Positions 1 to 9,802 are shown, counted from the first letter of the stretch. The stretch is DNA of 64,000 nucleotides from an uncultured Sphingomonas sp. (GCA_913777325.1 CAJYSA010000007.1:1-64000); one strand, 5' to 3'. Notes: generated by a model not told the origin, from the sequence alone. Translations and numbers: made by a program.

Positions 1-27
1 CGGCTCCATCAAGTCCATCCAATTCAT
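1..27 (-). CDS. 5' end of a gene leaving the window on the left, unknown product
   Basis: On the minus strand an ATG at 27-25 opens a frame reading MNWMDLMEP to the window edge. A good Shine-Dalgarno (AAAAGGAG type, complement of about 35-43) lies about 8 nt upstream. Only nine codons are visible, so no function can be given. It lies within the integrated element that ends near 2.1 kb, and it is divergent from the small gene at 179. The call rests on the ribosome-binding site and the open frame only. Confidence 0.4.
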
Positions 28-178
28 GTGGCGTTCTCCTTTTTGCCACAAGTGGATCAATAGCCAATGTCAGGGCAGGGCAACCACATATTCAACTCTG
101 GCTTTGCGACGACCTGTTGAACTCTGCGCTCGCTCTCTTGCTGCTCTGGAAACAGGAAGCTGGGGAAGGAGCAAAGAT

Positions 179-355
179 ATGCAGATCGACCTCAACGCAT
201 TCGCTGCTTTCGCACTTGCTACGTTCGACTATAACGAACAGTTTGAAGACGATGCGTTCGCAGTTCGCTTTGAAGGCGTTGCCGTATATGTTGAGCGTAA
301 GCGCACCCACTTCTTGCTGCATGTGGGCACGGAACGTCACCAACTGCCCCGCTGA
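179..355 (+). CDS. small hypothetical protein (58 aa) of the integrated element
   Basis: This is a 58-residue acidic-then-basic protein with no family I recognise. The start was chosen at the internal ATG 179 because GGGGAAGGA (162-170) sits at proper spacing; a longer in-frame ATG at 26 lacks such a site. No signal peptide or membrane segment is seen. Base composition is lower in G+C than the core genes to the right, which fits cargo of a mobile element. It could encode a small regulatory or phage-derived protein, but nothing in the sequence shows this. Confidence 0.5.
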   Translation: MQIDLNAFAAFALATFDYNEQFEDDAFAVRFEGVAVYVERKRTHFLLHVGTERHQLPR

Positions 356-439
356 CGCGCTAGGAAGCTCACTGCGATAGCAAGTCGCCCCGGCGAGTGC
401 TCTGGGGCGTTGCCAAGTCCGCCTGTCTGAGAAAGCTTC

Positions 440-2056
440 CTACGCGACCTTCTCGACTGGCTCGGTCCATGCGCCTTCGAGCAGCTTGCCATCTTCATCG
501 AACAGCCACGCGCTGTAGTCGTCCGGCTCAATGCGGAACGTCCCCACATTTGTGATCGCGATCCGCTTGATGAGGCGACGGAGGCTCATGTTGACCCGGC
601 CTCGCGCGTAGGAACGCACCTCATCGTCGGGATGGTTGAGTTCGGCCCGCAGGCTTTCGATGGCCTCAACGTCGTCGTCGGCACAGGGCTTCGACAACTC
701 AATATCGAGAGCCTGTTGCGCTGCGCCGATGGTGCGATCGTAAGTTTCGACCTGGGTCTCAAGCGCGCCGACGCGCTGCATGATCGCTTTTGAGCCGCCA
801 TCAGCAAGGGCATCAACGAGATTGTTCAACCGCTCCTGATCCACATCGCGCAAACGTGCCGTTTCAGCAATCCGTTCGCGCAGTTCCATGATCGCCGGGT
901 TGCGGTCGCGCTTCGTCGCAAGCTGGGGAAGCATCTCGTTTAGGACGGCGGCTTCGATGACGTCGTAGCTCAGGACTGTGCCGTTATCGCATTGGTGCTT
1001 TCGACGTGCGCGGTCGCAGCGGATACGGCGATGATCGTTCCGCTTGTAGGTGACGGTCGTACCGTCCTTGCGTGTGTATTGCTGGCCTTTGTCGATCATG
1101 TGGCGGAAGTGAGCACCGCCACCGCACTGGTCGCAGACAACAATACCCTGCAACAAGTTGCGGTGAAGCCACAGCTTGTCGGTGGTTTTGTGGTTGGCCT
1201 TCCGCATCTTGAGCGCGGCCTGCGCCCGGTTCCATTTTTCGGTGCTGATCGCTTGTGGGTAGAAGTTCGTGCCCACCGTCTTGCCGTCCAGCGTCACGTA
1301 GTCACCGATGACAGTACGCTTAGTCAGGAGCCTATAGATGTAGCTGTAGAACCATCCATTGTTGCCGCGCCGCTGCTCAGGCGGGGTCCAACTGGGTTCG
1401 TTGCGCTCGTGCAGATGGGCGATGATGCGTGGGATGCCAAGGCCTTCGATGTACAGGTCGTATATCTCATTCAGTACCTTCGTCCGATGCTCGTTCAGAA
1501 CGTACTTTCCGTCGATGCGGTCGCACCACATCGGGGTGTTGGGCATCAACACGTCTTGCTCGCCAGCCGCAATCCGTCCACGTCTCGCGGCCCATGACGC
1601 GGCGGTCCGCTTGCTCTTTTTGCTGCTCTCTTCGTGCGCTTGCTGGGCGAGAATGATGACCTTGAACAAGTCGATCATCTCGTTTTCGTCACCGGCCTTA
1701 TAGACGTGGCCATCATGGAACGTCGCAACGTCGACGCCCTGTTCGTTGAGCGCCCATATTAGCTGCGCCGCGACCTTCGCGCCCTGACGGCTGAGACGGT
1801 CGATGTTTTCAACTACCAGCACCTTGCCCCGGTGCAGGCCGTTCCGCGCTTCCAACTCGAATTGATGAAGCGCCGATCCCTCAAGCCGGTTTGCGCCATG
1901 AAAAGCTGAGCGGGCTTCGTCGCTGATTTTCTTTTCGACCAGCCACCCCCGGTCCATTGTGAACTGCGTACCGAGACTTTGTTGACGTTCAAGGGAGTAA
2001 CCCTTGCTTTGCTCGGCGCTGGAAAAGCGTGCGTAGATTATTGCCCTCTGCGACAT
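440..2056 (-). CDS. large serine recombinase / integrase
   Basis: A 538-aa site-specific recombinase that would catalyse integration and excision of the surrounding element. The N-terminal resolvase domain (about 1-150) carries the YARFS motif with the presumed nucleophile Ser12 and the ENIDRLSR segment (83-90). A recombinase domain follows (about 170-290), then a zinc beta-ribbon with Cys308, Cys311, Cys347 and Cys356, and a C-terminal coiled-coil-like region (about 385-480). The size and domain order are those of large serine integrases. The start codon lies about 50 bp from the junction with a truncated comM, which is how such integrases usually sit next to their attachment site. No second integrase or directionality factor is visible in the window. 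Confidence 0.93.
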   Translation of the reverse strand: MSQRAIIYARFSSAEQSKGYSLERQQSLGTQFTMDRGWLVEKKISDEARSAFHGANRLEGSALHQFELEARNGLHRGKVLVVENIDRLSRQGAKVAAQLIWALNEQGVDVATFHDGHVYKAGDENEMIDLFKVIILAQQAHEESSKKSKRTAASWAARRGRIAAGEQDVLMPNTPMWCDRIDGKYVLNEHRTKVLNEIYDLYIEGLGIPRIIAHLHERNEPSWTPPEQRRGNNGWFYSYIYRLLTKRTVIGDYVTLDGKTVGTNFYPQAISTEKWNRAQAALKMRKANHKTTDKLWLHRNLLQGIVVCDQCGGGAHFRHMIDKGQQYTRKDGTTVTYKRNDHRRIRCDRARRKHQCDNGTVLSYDVIEAAVLNEMLPQLATKRDRNPAIMELRERIAETARLRDVDQERLNNLVDALADGGSKAIMQRVGALETQVETYDRTIGAAQQALDIELSKPCADDDVEAIESLRAELNHPDDEVRSYARGRVNMSLRRLIKRIAITNVGTFRIEPDDYSAWLFDEDGKLLEGAWTEPVEKVA

Positions 2057-2112
2057 AGGCGTACCCTGCGTGCAATTGTGTTGCTGTTCAGTTTACGTGC
2101 GTCGCAAATCGG
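2057..2112. other. probable attachment-site junction (attL/attR) of the element inside comM
   Basis: Between the recombinase start (2056) and about 2110 the sequence changes from element DNA to recognisable comM coding sequence (the reading frame resumes as RVQLIAAMNP from 2110). A stop codon in the comM frame at 2056-2058 and the absence of any upstream comM sequence place the crossover in this interval. The exact core dinucleotide cannot be fixed without the other end of the element, which is outside the window. Serine-integrase sites lack long direct repeats, so none is expected here. Confidence 0.6.
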
Positions 2113-2613
2113 GTTCAGCTGATCGCCGCGATGAACCCGTGTCGCTGCGGGCATTTGGGAGATGCGAGCCTCGCCTGCGCGCGGGCGCCAAAATGTGCGG
2201 CGGATTATCAGGCGAAGGTGTCAGGGCCGCTGCTGGATCGTATCGACCTGCATGTCGAAGTCGCGGCGGTCAGCGCCGTGGATCTGACGTTGCCACCGCC
2301 CGCCGAAGGATCTGCCGAGGTGGCGCTACGGGTCGCGGCGGCGCGTGGCGTGCAGGCCAGGCGACTGGCGGACAGCGGATTGCGGACCAACGCCGAGCTC
2401 GATGGCGACTTGCTCGACCGGTTCGCCGCGCCCGATGAAGCGGGCCGCGCGCTGCTGGCGCAGGCGGCGGTGGCGATGAAGTTGTCAGCGCGCGGATACA
2501 CGCGCATCCTCCGGGTGGCGCGCACGATCGCCGATCTGGCGGGCGCGGAGACGGTGGGGCGCATCCATGTCGCGGAGGCGCTCAGCTACCGGCGCCAGCC
2601 GCCACGCAATTGA
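2101..2613 (+). pseudogene. comM: 3' fragment of comM (Mg-chelatase-like AAA+ competence helicase)
   Basis: The frame encodes the last about 165 residues of the YifB/ComM family, beginning within the conserved AAMNPCRCG segment and including the LLDRIDLHVEV motif and the C-terminal Mg-chelatase domain with SARGYTRILRVARTIADL. The family is about 500 residues long, so the N-terminal two thirds (Lon-like domain, Walker A and B) are missing. The break coincides with the start of a large serine recombinase, so comM is interrupted by integration rather than decayed. ComM promotes branch migration during natural transformation; that activity should be lost unless the element excises. The first in-frame ATG (2131) is an internal Met, not a native start. 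Confidence 0.88.
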
Positions 2614-2632
2614 CCCACGCGACGCCTGAATG

Positions 2633-3955
2633 TCAGACGTCGCTAAAGCTGTCGACGGCCCGGGCGGGGCCATGCCCCGACGGCGCCGAAGGCCCCTCCA
2701 CGGCGACCGGCTCGCGCGGATCGAGCCCACCCTCCCATTTTGCGATCACCGCGCTTGCCACCGCATTCCCAATCACGTTGGTCGCGGTGCGGCCCATGTC
2801 GAGAAAATGGTCGATCGCCAGCACCAGCAACAGTCCCGCCTCCGGCAACTTGAACATCGGCAGCGTTGCCGCGATCACCACGAGGCTCGCGCGTGGCACG
2901 CCCGCGATACCCTTGGACGTGACCATCAGCACCAGCAGCATGGTGATCATCTGCCCCAGCGACATGTCGATGCCATAAGCCTGCGCGATGAAGATCGACG
3001 CGAAGGTCATGTAGATCATCGATCCGTCAAGGTTGAACGAATAGCCGAGCGGCAGCACGAAACTGGCGATGCGCGGCGGCACGCCGAACCGGTCGAGCGC
3101 CTCCAGCATCCGCGGATAGGCCGCCTCCGATGACGCGGTGGAAAACGCCACCAGCAACGGCTCGCGTACGTAGCGGATCAACTCGCGGATCCGCGCACCG
3201 ATGAAGAGGAAGCCGATTCCGAGCAGCAATGCCCATAGCGTCAGCAGCGTGAGATAGAAGCTGCCCATGAAGTAGGCGAGTTGGCCGATCACCGCCGGTC
3301 CACGCTCGGTCAGCGTGCCGGCCACCGCCGCAAACACCGCAACCGGTGCGACCCGCATCACATAGTCGGTGACCTGCAGCATCACGTGAACCAGCGCGTC
3401 GATCGCCTTGACCAGCGGCTGCGCCTTCTCGCCGACCGCCGTAATCGCGACGCCGAAGAACACCGACATCACGACGATCTGCAAAATCTCGTTCTTCGCC
3501 ATCGCATCGACCATCGAGGCGGGGACGATGTGCGTGAAAAAATCCTTCAGATTGAACGCGGCGGTCGCCAACCCTGTCGCCTCCCCCGCCGGTGGCAGCG
3601 GCAGCCCGATGCCAACCCCGGGCTTCAGCAGATTGACCATGACCAGCCCGAGCGACAGCGACAGCAGGCTGGCGGAGATGAACCACGCCAGGCTGCGCGC
3701 GCCGATCCGGCCCAGCGCCGCGGTATCGCCCATCTGCGCGATTCCCGACACCAACGTCGCGAAGACCAGCGGCGCGATGATCATCTTGATGAGGCGCAGA
3801 AAAATCGACGTGAGGATCGAGAAATAACCGGCAATCTCGGTCAAGCGCGCCTGCGCGGCCTGCGTGCCGTCGTCGAGCCAGCTGTTGAGCGCCAATCCGA
3901 CGATCAGTCCCAGCACCAATCCCGCCAAGATATAAAGGGTCAGCCGCTTGGCCAT
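2633..3955 (-). CDS. dicarboxylate/amino acid:cation symporter (DAACS family, DctA/GltP-like)
   Basis: A 440-aa inner-membrane secondary transporter that would import C4-dicarboxylates or acidic amino acids with protons or sodium. Family signatures are LPLGYSFNLDGSMIY (about 297-311) with the NLDG ion/substrate motif, the preceding serine-rich ASSEAAYPRML hairpin, and GRTATNVIGNAVAS near residue 400. Length is normal for the family. The protein starts with a hydrophobic helix (MAKRLTLYILAG). It runs convergently toward the comM fragment with only 19 bp between. Substrate (succinate versus glutamate) cannot be decided by eye. Confidence 0.9.
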   Translation of the reverse strand: MAKRLTLYILAGLVLGLIVGLALNSWLDDGTQAAQARLTEIAGYFSILTSIFLRLIKMIIAPLVFATLVSGIAQMGDTAALGRIGARSLAWFISASLLSLSLGLVMVNLLKPGVGIGLPLPPAGEATGLATAAFNLKDFFTHIVPASMVDAMAKNEILQIVVMSVFFGVAITAVGEKAQPLVKAIDALVHVMLQVTDYVMRVAPVAVFAAVAGTLTERGPAVIGQLAYFMGSFYLTLLTLWALLLGIGFLFIGARIRELIRYVREPLLVAFSTASSEAAYPRMLEALDRFGVPPRIASFVLPLGYSFNLDGSMIYMTFASIFIAQAYGIDMSLGQMITMLLVLMVTSKGIAGVPRASLVVIAATLPMFKLPEAGLLLVLAIDHFLDMGRTATNVIGNAVASAVIAKWEGGLDPREPVAVEGPSAPSGHGPARAVDSFSDV

Positions 3956-4028
3956 GCATCGCTCCGTTTAGGTCGGGTGAGCCAAGGGGATTGCGGCGGC
4001 GCGGTCAAGGGCCGTATCGCTGGCGACT

Positions 4029-5285
4029 ATGATCCGCCCCGGCCTCCGCCCATCCCGTCGCGCCGTCATCGGCGGGGCCGCAGCGCTCCTCGCAACATCG
4101 GTCTTGCGTGCCGCCGAACCCGATCTTGCCGGCCTGTCGGACATGACGGGTGGCACCGTGCCGATCGACCGTGACGAGCGACGGGCGCGGCTGTCGCGGG
4201 CACAGGCGCTGATGCGTGCGAACGGCGTCGGCGCGATATTGATCGAGCCTGGGTCGAGCATGATCTACTTCACCGGCGTTCGTTGGGGTCGCAGCGAACG
4301 GCTGACCGCCGCGATCATTCCGGTCGAGGGCGAGCCATGCATCGTCACGCCGTTCTTCGAGGAACCTTCGGTGCGCCAGACCCTCGCCGTGCCGGCCGAG
4401 GTGCGGGTATGGCAGGAGGACGAAAACCCGCTTCGGGTCGTCGCGGGCTTTCTACGCGATCGAAAGCTGGCGTCGTACCCGGTGGGGATCGAGGAAAGTG
4501 CGCGGTTCTTCGCCTTCGACGGGCTGGCCGGCGCGATGCCGGGGGTCAGGTTGGTCAGCGCCAATCCGGTCGTACGGGGGTGTCGGATGATCAAGACGCC
4601 GGCCGAGATCGCGCTGATGCAATGCGCCACCGACGTGACGATCGCCGCCTATCGCTGGACCTATCCGCGCGTGGAAGCCGGGATGACCGGCGCACAGATC
4701 GGCGCCCTGATGAATGCCGCCACGAAGAAGCTGGGCGGCGATCCCGAATTTTCACTCGCGCTGATCGGCCCCGCCGCGGCGCTTCCGCATGGCAGCCGCG
4801 AGGCGATTCGTGTGGCGAACGGGCAGGTCGTGCTCATGGACTGTGGCTGCACGGTGCAGGGCTATCAGTCCGATGTATCGCGCACCTGGGTTCATGGCAC
4901 CGCGATGTCCGAGCAGCGCAAGGTGTGGGAACTGGTCCAGGCGGGGCAAGCGCTGGCATTCCGCACTGCGCAGATCGGCGTCCCGGCGGGCGCGGTCGAT
5001 GATGCCGTACGACGCTTCTATGAGGCGGCGGGGTACGGGCCCGGCTATCGTCTGCCGGGCCTGTCCCATCGGACGGGGCATGGCATCGGCATGGATGGGC
5101 ATGAACCGGTCAATCTGGTGCATGATGAAGCGACCCGGCTGGCGCCTGGCATGTGCTTCTCTGACGAGCCCGGCCTTTACCTACCCGGCAAGTTCGGGGT
5201 TCGGCTGGAGGATTGCTTCCACATCACCGAACGCGGCCCGGCGTGGTTCAGCACCCCGCCGGCCTCGCTCGATCGACCGGTTTAA
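4029..5285 (+). CDS. exported M24-family Xaa-Pro peptidase
   Basis: A 418-aa metallopeptidase of the aminopeptidase P/prolidase type. The N-terminus has a twin-arginine-like signal (SRRAVIGGAAALLATSVLRA), predicting Tat export. A creatinase N-terminal domain (about 55-190) precedes the pita-bread catalytic domain. Metal ligands are recognisable as Asp271 and Asp282 (MDCGCTVQGYQSD), His in HGIGMDGHEP (about 350), and Glu in SDEPGLY and RLEDCF near the end. It would cleave N-terminal residues before proline in the periplasm. Its stop codon overlaps the stop of the convergent PEPxxWA gene. No operon partner is evident. Confidence 0.88.
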   Translation: MIRPGLRPSRRAVIGGAAALLATSVLRAAEPDLAGLSDMTGGTVPIDRDERRARLSRAQALMRANGVGAILIEPGSSMIYFTGVRWGRSERLTAAIIPVEGEPCIVTPFFEEPSVRQTLAVPAEVRVWQEDENPLRVVAGFLRDRKLASYPVGIEESARFFAFDGLAGAMPGVRLVSANPVVRGCRMIKTPAEIALMQCATDVTIAAYRWTYPRVEAGMTGAQIGALMNAATKKLGGDPEFSLALIGPAAALPHGSREAIRVANGQVVLMDCGCTVQGYQSDVSRTWVHGTAMSEQRKVWELVQAGQALAFRTAQIGVPAGAVDDAVRRFYEAAGYGPGYRLPGLSHRTGHGIGMDGHEPVNLVHDEATRLAPGMCFSDEPGLYLPGKFGVRLEDCFHITERGPAWFSTPPASLDRPV

Positions 5286-6010
5286 GCTGTCGCGGTTTGT
5301 CGCCGGCGGCGACGCAGCGCCGCGCCGGTCGTCGCGAACCCCGCGAGCATCAGCGCCCATGTCCCCGGCTCCGGCACCGCCGGCGTGTAATCGTAGGTCA
5401 GCGTGTAGCGCACGCCGCCGCACGCGTCCTCGTTATCGATGCCGGCCGGGTTGCCCGATGTGCTGACGAAACACGCCCGCGACAATTGCGAGACGCTGGC
5501 GTTCGCCGGCAGGTTCGACAGCATCGTATCCCCGACATTGCCGTAATAGCCGGGATCGAAGCCGTTGAACGACACGCGCCCGCTGGTGAACTTCGATCGA
5601 TCGAGCGTGAAGGTGCGGCTGCCGGTTGCCGCGACATCGAAATAGCCGAAGCTGCGCTCTCCGTCGCCGCTGATGCGGTCAAAGCGGATCGTGTCGTTCC
5701 CGCTGCCCGCGATCGGCACCAAAAGTCCGTCGAATGCCGCGACGCTCGACCCCAGCTCCCAGGTGCCGTCCACATTCCACCCGATCGTTGCCGACGTGCC
5801 GCGCTGCGCGACCGGGACGCTCACCTGCCACACCCGCGACTTGGACACATCGACGCCCAGCGTAACCGAATTGAGCGTGCCCTTGGCAGAGTCGAACGCG
5901 GCAAAGCCGGCCTGCCGCGCCTCGCTGTCGGTCTGGACGATCGTCAGCGCGGACGCACCGTTAGACACGAAGGCCGCGCCGATCACGGCGAGCCAGAACT
6001 GACCTTTCAT
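5282..6010 (-). CDS. PEPxxWA-CTERM sorting domain protein
   Basis: A 242-aa secreted protein. The N-terminus (MKGQFWLAVIGAAFVSNGASA) is a signal peptide. The C-terminus has the tripartite exosortase signal: VPEPGTWALMLAG, a hydrophobic stretch and the basic tail RRRRR. The middle is a beta-rich domain without catalytic motif that I recognise. The start at 6010 was chosen over an upstream in-frame ATG (6052) because it begins the signal peptide and follows a G-rich ribosome-binding site. The PEPxxWA variant is characteristic of sphingomonads and implies an exosortase elsewhere in the genome. The tail overlaps the convergent peptidase gene by its stop codon. Confidence 0.88.
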   Translation of the reverse strand: MKGQFWLAVIGAAFVSNGASALTIVQTDSEARQAGFAAFDSAKGTLNSVTLGVDVSKSRVWQVSVPVAQRGTSATIGWNVDGTWELGSSVAAFDGLLVPIAGSGNDTIRFDRISGDGERSFGYFDVAATGSRTFTLDRSKFTSGRVSFNGFDPGYYGNVGDTMLSNLPANASVSQLSRACFVSTSGNPAGIDNEDACGGVRYTLTYDYTPAVPEPGTWALMLAGFATTGAALRRRRRQTATA

Positions 6011-6168
6011 TGTGCGCAACCCCCAGCAGGACTTGCAGGTCGCTTTGCACATTCACCCTTTATTCACAAGATGAGCGATCGGAAAGCCGGGCGCGGTGTC
6101 ATTCGTGCCACATCCTGGCACCGTTTGAACCCTAGGCAGCGCGCGTTTCGCGGATTAGATCACCTCAT

Positions 6169-8832
6169 ATGACCGCTACCAACGACATTCGCCGCTCGTT
6201 CCTCGATTATTTCGGCTCGGCCGGGCACCAGGTAGTCCCTTCGGCGCCGTTGGTGCCGCAGAACGATCCGACGCTGATGTTCGTCAACGCGGGCATGGTG
6301 CCGTTCAAGAACGTGTTCACTGGTCTCGAATCGCGACCTTATACCACCGCGACGTCATCGCAGAAGTGCGTCCGCGCCGGTGGCAAGCACAATGATCTCG
6401 ACAATGTCGGTTATACCGCCCGGCATCATACGTTCTTCGAAATGCTGGGAAACTTCAGCTTCGGCGCGTATTTCAAAGAGCAGGCGATCACCCATGCCTG
6501 GACGCTCCTCACCAAGGAATGGGGGATACCCGCAGACAAGCTGACCGCCACCGTCTTCCACACAGATGATCAGGCGTTCGACTTGTGGAAGAAGATCGCT
6601 GGCCTGCCCGATCATCGCATCATCCGGATCCCCACGAAGGACAATTTCTGGGCGATGGGATCGGATGGCCCGTGCGGCCCGTGTTCGGAAATCTTCTACG
6701 ATCACGGCGAGCATATCCCCGGTGGTCCTCCGGGCAGCCCGGACGAGGATGGCGACCGGTTTGTCGAGATCTGGAACCTCGTGTTCATGCAGCATGTGCA
6801 GGAGGCCGACGCGATCGTCGGTGATCTGCCGCGCCCATCGATCGACACCGGCATGGGGCTGGAGCGGATCGCCGCGGTGCTGCAAGGGGTCCATGACAAT
6901 TACGATACCGACACGTTCAAGGCACTGATCGCCGCCTCTGGTGCACTGACCCACACCCATACGACAGGCGATTATCAGGCGTCGCACCGCGTGATCGCCG
7001 ATCATCTGCGGTGTTCGGGCTTCCTGGTTGCGGATGGTGTGCTGCCCGCGAACGAGGGGCGCGGCTATGTACTGCGTCGGATCATGCGCCGTGCGATGCG
7101 GCACGCGCACCTGCTGGGCGCCAAGGAGCCGTTGATGCACCGGCTGGTGCCCGCGCTGGTGACCGAGATGGGTGCGGCCTATCCTGAGTTGATCCGCGCG
7201 CAGCCGCTGATCGAGGCGACGCTGCGACAGGAGGAGACGCGCTTTCGTCAGACGCTCGACAAGGGACTTCGGCTTCTCGACGACGCGACCGCCGGGATGA
7301 AGCCGGGCGATACCCTGTCCGGCGACACGGCCTTTCGGCTCTACGATACCTACGGCTTCCCTTATGATCTGACCGAGGACGCGCTCCGCGCACAGGACTT
7401 CAAGGTGGATCGTGCCGGCTTTGATGCCGCCATGGCGGAGCAGAAGCGCGCTGCGCGTGCCGCGTGGAAAGGTTCAGGCGCGAAGGCGTCCGACGAGCTG
7501 TGGTTCGACCTGGCCGAGGAAGTCGGAGCGACCGAGTTCACGGGCTATGCCAGTGACGTTGGCGAGGGCGTGGTGCTGGCACTGGTCAAGGACGGCGTGC
7601 GCGTCGAACAGGCCGTGGCCGGCGACGACGTGGGTATCGTCGTGAATCAAACGCCGTTCTACGGCGAGAGCGGTGGTCAGGTCGGCGATGCCGGATCGAT
7701 CACGGGCGATCACGATGTCCACGGTATCGTCACCGACACGTCGAAGCAGTTGGGGAAGCTCTTCGTCCATCAGACTCACGTCGAGGCCGGCATTATCAAG
7801 GTCGGCGATCCGGTGAAGCTGGCGATCGATGTCGCGCGTCGCGCCGCGATCCGCGCCAATCACTCCGCTACCCACCTGTTGCATGAGGCATTGCGTCAGA
7901 AGATCGGGACGCATGTCGCGCAAAAGGGCTCGCTGGTATCGCCCGAGCGGCTGCGCTTCGACGTGTCGCATTCCAGCGCAATGACCGCCGACGAGCTTGC
8001 CGATGCCGAACGTGCGGTCAACGCGCAGATCCGTCGCAATGGCAGCGTCGAGACACGGCTGATGACGCCCGACGAAGCGATCGCCGAGGGCGCAATGGCG
8101 CTGTTCGGCGAGAAATACGGTGATGAGGTCCGTGTCGTCTCGATGGGCAGCGAGGAGGATGGCAAAACCTACTCGATCGAGCTGTGCGGCGGCACCCACG
8201 TTCGCGCGTTGGGCGATATCGGCGTCTTCAAGATCGTTGGCGAGAGTGCCGTGTCCTCGGGGGTGCGTCGTGTAGAGGCGCTGACCGGCGAGGCGGCGCG
8301 GCAGTGGCTGAACGCGCGCGATGAAAAGCTGCGCGAGGCGGCGGCGGCGCTGAAGGCCTCTCCCGACGAAGTGCCCGCCCGCGTGGCGGCGCTGGTCGAG
8401 GATCGACGGCGGCTGGAGCGCGAGCTTGCCGAGGCGAAGAAGGCGCTGGCGCTCGGCGGCGGGGGTGGCGGTGCCGCCCCGGGCCCGGAAACGATTGGTG
8501 ATGTCGTCTTCACCGGTCAGGTTCTCGATGGCTTCGAGGCCAAGGGATTGAGAGGTGCCGTCGACGATGCAAAGGCCCGGATCGGCTCGGGCGTTGCGGC
8601 GATGGTTGCGATCAACGAGGGCCGTGCCTCCATCGCGGTGGGCGTCACGAGCGACTTGATCGCCGACATCAGCGCGGTTGACCTGTTGCGACGGGCGGTG
8701 GCGGTGCTGGGTGGACAGGGCGGGGGCGGTCGCTCCGACATGGCGCAAGGTGGTGGTCCGGACGGCAACAAGGCTGCCGAGGCGCTCGATGCCATTCGCG
8801 ACGCGTTGCAGGAGCATAAGGTAAGCGCCTGA
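6169..8832 (+). CDS. alaS: alanyl-tRNA synthetase
   Basis: An 887-aa class II synthetase that charges tRNA-Ala in the cytoplasm. The N-terminal catalytic domain opens with the conserved RRSFLDYF and includes motif 2 around [26 protein letters not shown]. The editing domain has the zinc ligands His565 and His569 (NHSATHLLH) and Cys673/His677 (CGGTH). The C-Ala domain (about 760-887) contains a glycine-rich region with GGQGGGG. Length is full. A strong terminator follows at 8923. A short inverted repeat (GTGCCA/TGGCAC, 6105-6121) lies upstream; AlaRS autoregulation is known in E. coli, but here that is only a possibility. Confidence 0.98.
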   Translation: MTATNDIRRSFLDYFGSAGHQVVPSAPLVPQNDPTLMFVNAGMVPFKNVFTGLESRPYTTATSSQKCVRAGGKHNDLDNVGYTARHHTFFEMLGNFSFGAYFKEQAITHAWTLLTKEWGIPADKLTATVFHTDDQAFDLWKKIAGLPDHRIIRIPTKDNFWAMGSDGPCGPCSEIFYDHGEHIPGGPPGSPDEDGDRFVEIWNLVFMQHVQEADAIVGDLPRPSIDTGMGLERIAAVLQGVHDNYDTDTFKALIAASGALTHTHTTGDYQASHRVIADHLRCSGFLVADGVLPANEGRGYVLRRIMRRAMRHAHLLGAKEPLMHRLVPALVTEMGAAYPELIRAQPLIEATLRQEETRFRQTLDKGLRLLDDATAGMKPGDTLSGDTAFRLYDTYGFPYDLTEDALRAQDFKVDRAGFDAAMAEQKRAARAAWKGSGAKASDELWFDLAEEVGATEFTGYASDVGEGVVLALVKDGVRVEQAVAGDDVGIVVNQTPFYGESGGQVGDAGSITGDHDVHGIVTDTSKQLGKLFVHQTHVEAGIIKVGDPVKLAIDVARRAAIRANHSATHLLHEALRQKIGTHVAQKGSLVSPERLRFDVSHSSAMTADELADAERAVNAQIRRNGSVETRLMTPDEAIAEGAMALFGEKYGDEVRVVSMGSEEDGKTYSIELCGGTHVRALGDIGVFKIVGESAVSSGVRRVEALTGEAARQWLNARDEKLREAAAALKASPDEVPARVAALVEDRRRLERELAEAKKALALGGGGGGAAPGPETIGDVVFTGQVLDGFEAKGLRGAVDDAKARIGSGVAAMVAINEGRASIAVGVTSDLIADISAVDLLRRAVAVLGGQGGGGRSDMAQGGGPDGNKAAEALDAIRDALQEHKVSA

Positions 8833-8922
8833 CAAGCATTGCTTTAAAGGCACGGGAATAGTGTCTCGCGGCTGAGACGTACGGGCAGCCTTATTTCGTA
8901 AGGCCGTTCAAGGCGTGTCAAA

Positions 8923-8965
8923 GAGCCGCCGTTCGCCCATATGGCGAGCGGCGGCTCCTTCTTTA
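8923..8965 (+). terminator. Rho-independent terminator after alaS
   Basis: A 15-bp stem (8923-8937 with 8943-8957, one G-U pair) with a 5-nt loop is followed by CTTCTTT. It lies between alaS and the convergent gene at 9001 and could stop transcription from both sides. Confidence 0.8.
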
Positions 8966-9000
8966 CGTCAAGCAGTCTTTTGACTCGCTGGTCGCCGTAA

Positions 9001-9666
9001 TCAGCGTGGCTTGCGCTTGGTCTTCGTCGAGGCGGTGGCCGCGCCCGTCGCTGCTGCAGAGGTATCCGACGCCGCCGTGGCCGCTGCGGCCGTCGTGTCG
9101 GTCGCGGCGCTCGCGCCCGCCGCTGGCGCTGCCGCGCTCATCGCTGCCTTGAGCTGAGCGGCGGTCATGCCGAGCAAGATGCCTTGCGGTCCGGGCCCGA
9201 AGCCGGTCACCGGCAGCACGGCGTCGCCGTCAGTCGTGGTCAGCGTCACACCGCTGGCATCGACCGACTTGATCGTGCCCAACTGCGCACCGCCGGTGCC
9301 ATATACGGTAGCGCCCGGCACCAGCTTGGCCTTGAAATCGGCACTCGCCTGCGCCTGCTGCTGACCTGCGGCCGCTTCGAGCTGGGCCTTGGTCATCGCG
9401 AGCACCGGACCCTGCGCGCCCTTGCCCAGCGAGGTCAGCGGAATCGCCGCCTTTACGGTGCCGGTGTTCACGACCGCGTTGGTCCCGTCCGTGGACTCGA
9501 CCGTCCCGACCACACCGCCGGACGTGTCGTACACCGTCGCACCGGTGGTGACCGACGCCGTGGCGGTTGCGCCACCTGCAGCCTGTCCGGCCGCGGGCAC
9601 CTGGGCGATCGCCGCAGCCGGGATCACAGCGGCCGAGGCCAGCGCGAGAATTGCGAAATGCTTCAC
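9001..9666 (-). CDS. periplasmic protein with two internal repeats, function unknown
   Basis: A 221-aa protein with a clear signal peptide (MKHFAILALASAAVIPAAAIA). The mature part contains two similar units of about 60 residues (about 45-105 and 113-175), each beginning GATVY(D/G)T.G, passing through a G(T/Q).GT(V/I) segment and a GPQG or AQGP turn, and ending in MT(K/A)AQL(E/K)AA. The units resemble PRC-barrel-like beta folds, but I cannot assign the family. The C-terminus is an Ala/Thr-rich low-complexity tail ending in lysines and arginines. The neighbours alaS and radA give no functional hint. It is divergent from radA. Confidence 0.8.
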   Translation of the reverse strand: MKHFAILALASAAVIPAAAIAQVPAAGQAAGGATATASVTTGATVYDTSGGVVGTVESTDGTNAVVNTGTVKAAIPLTSLGKGAQGPVLAMTKAQLEAAAGQQQAQASADFKAKLVPGATVYGTGGAQLGTIKSVDASGVTLTTTDGDAVLPVTGFGPGPQGILLGMTAAQLKAAMSAAAPAAGASAATDTTAAAATAASDTSAAATGAATASTKTKRKPR

Positions 9667-9787
9667 GAGGAACTCCTTTACTCGTTGGCAAAATTCATGT
9701 CGGTGGCAAACGGTTAGCCCCGATCAGGGTTCCGGATCTGAAACAAGGCGCCTGTCGCTGCGATGAACGTCTTGTTCATCGAACGAT

Positions 9788-9802
9788 GTTCCCTGATCGT
9801 TC
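9788..9802 (+). promoter_or_regulatory. LexA box upstream of radA
   Basis: The sequence GTTCCCTGATCGTTC matches the alphaproteobacterial LexA operator GTTC-N7-GTTC exactly. It ends 21 bp before the radA start codon, in the intergenic region between radA and the divergent periplasmic gene. A TTGTTC possible -35 element lies at 9772-9777. The operator assignment follows from the known motif; repression itself is inferred. Confidence 0.65.
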
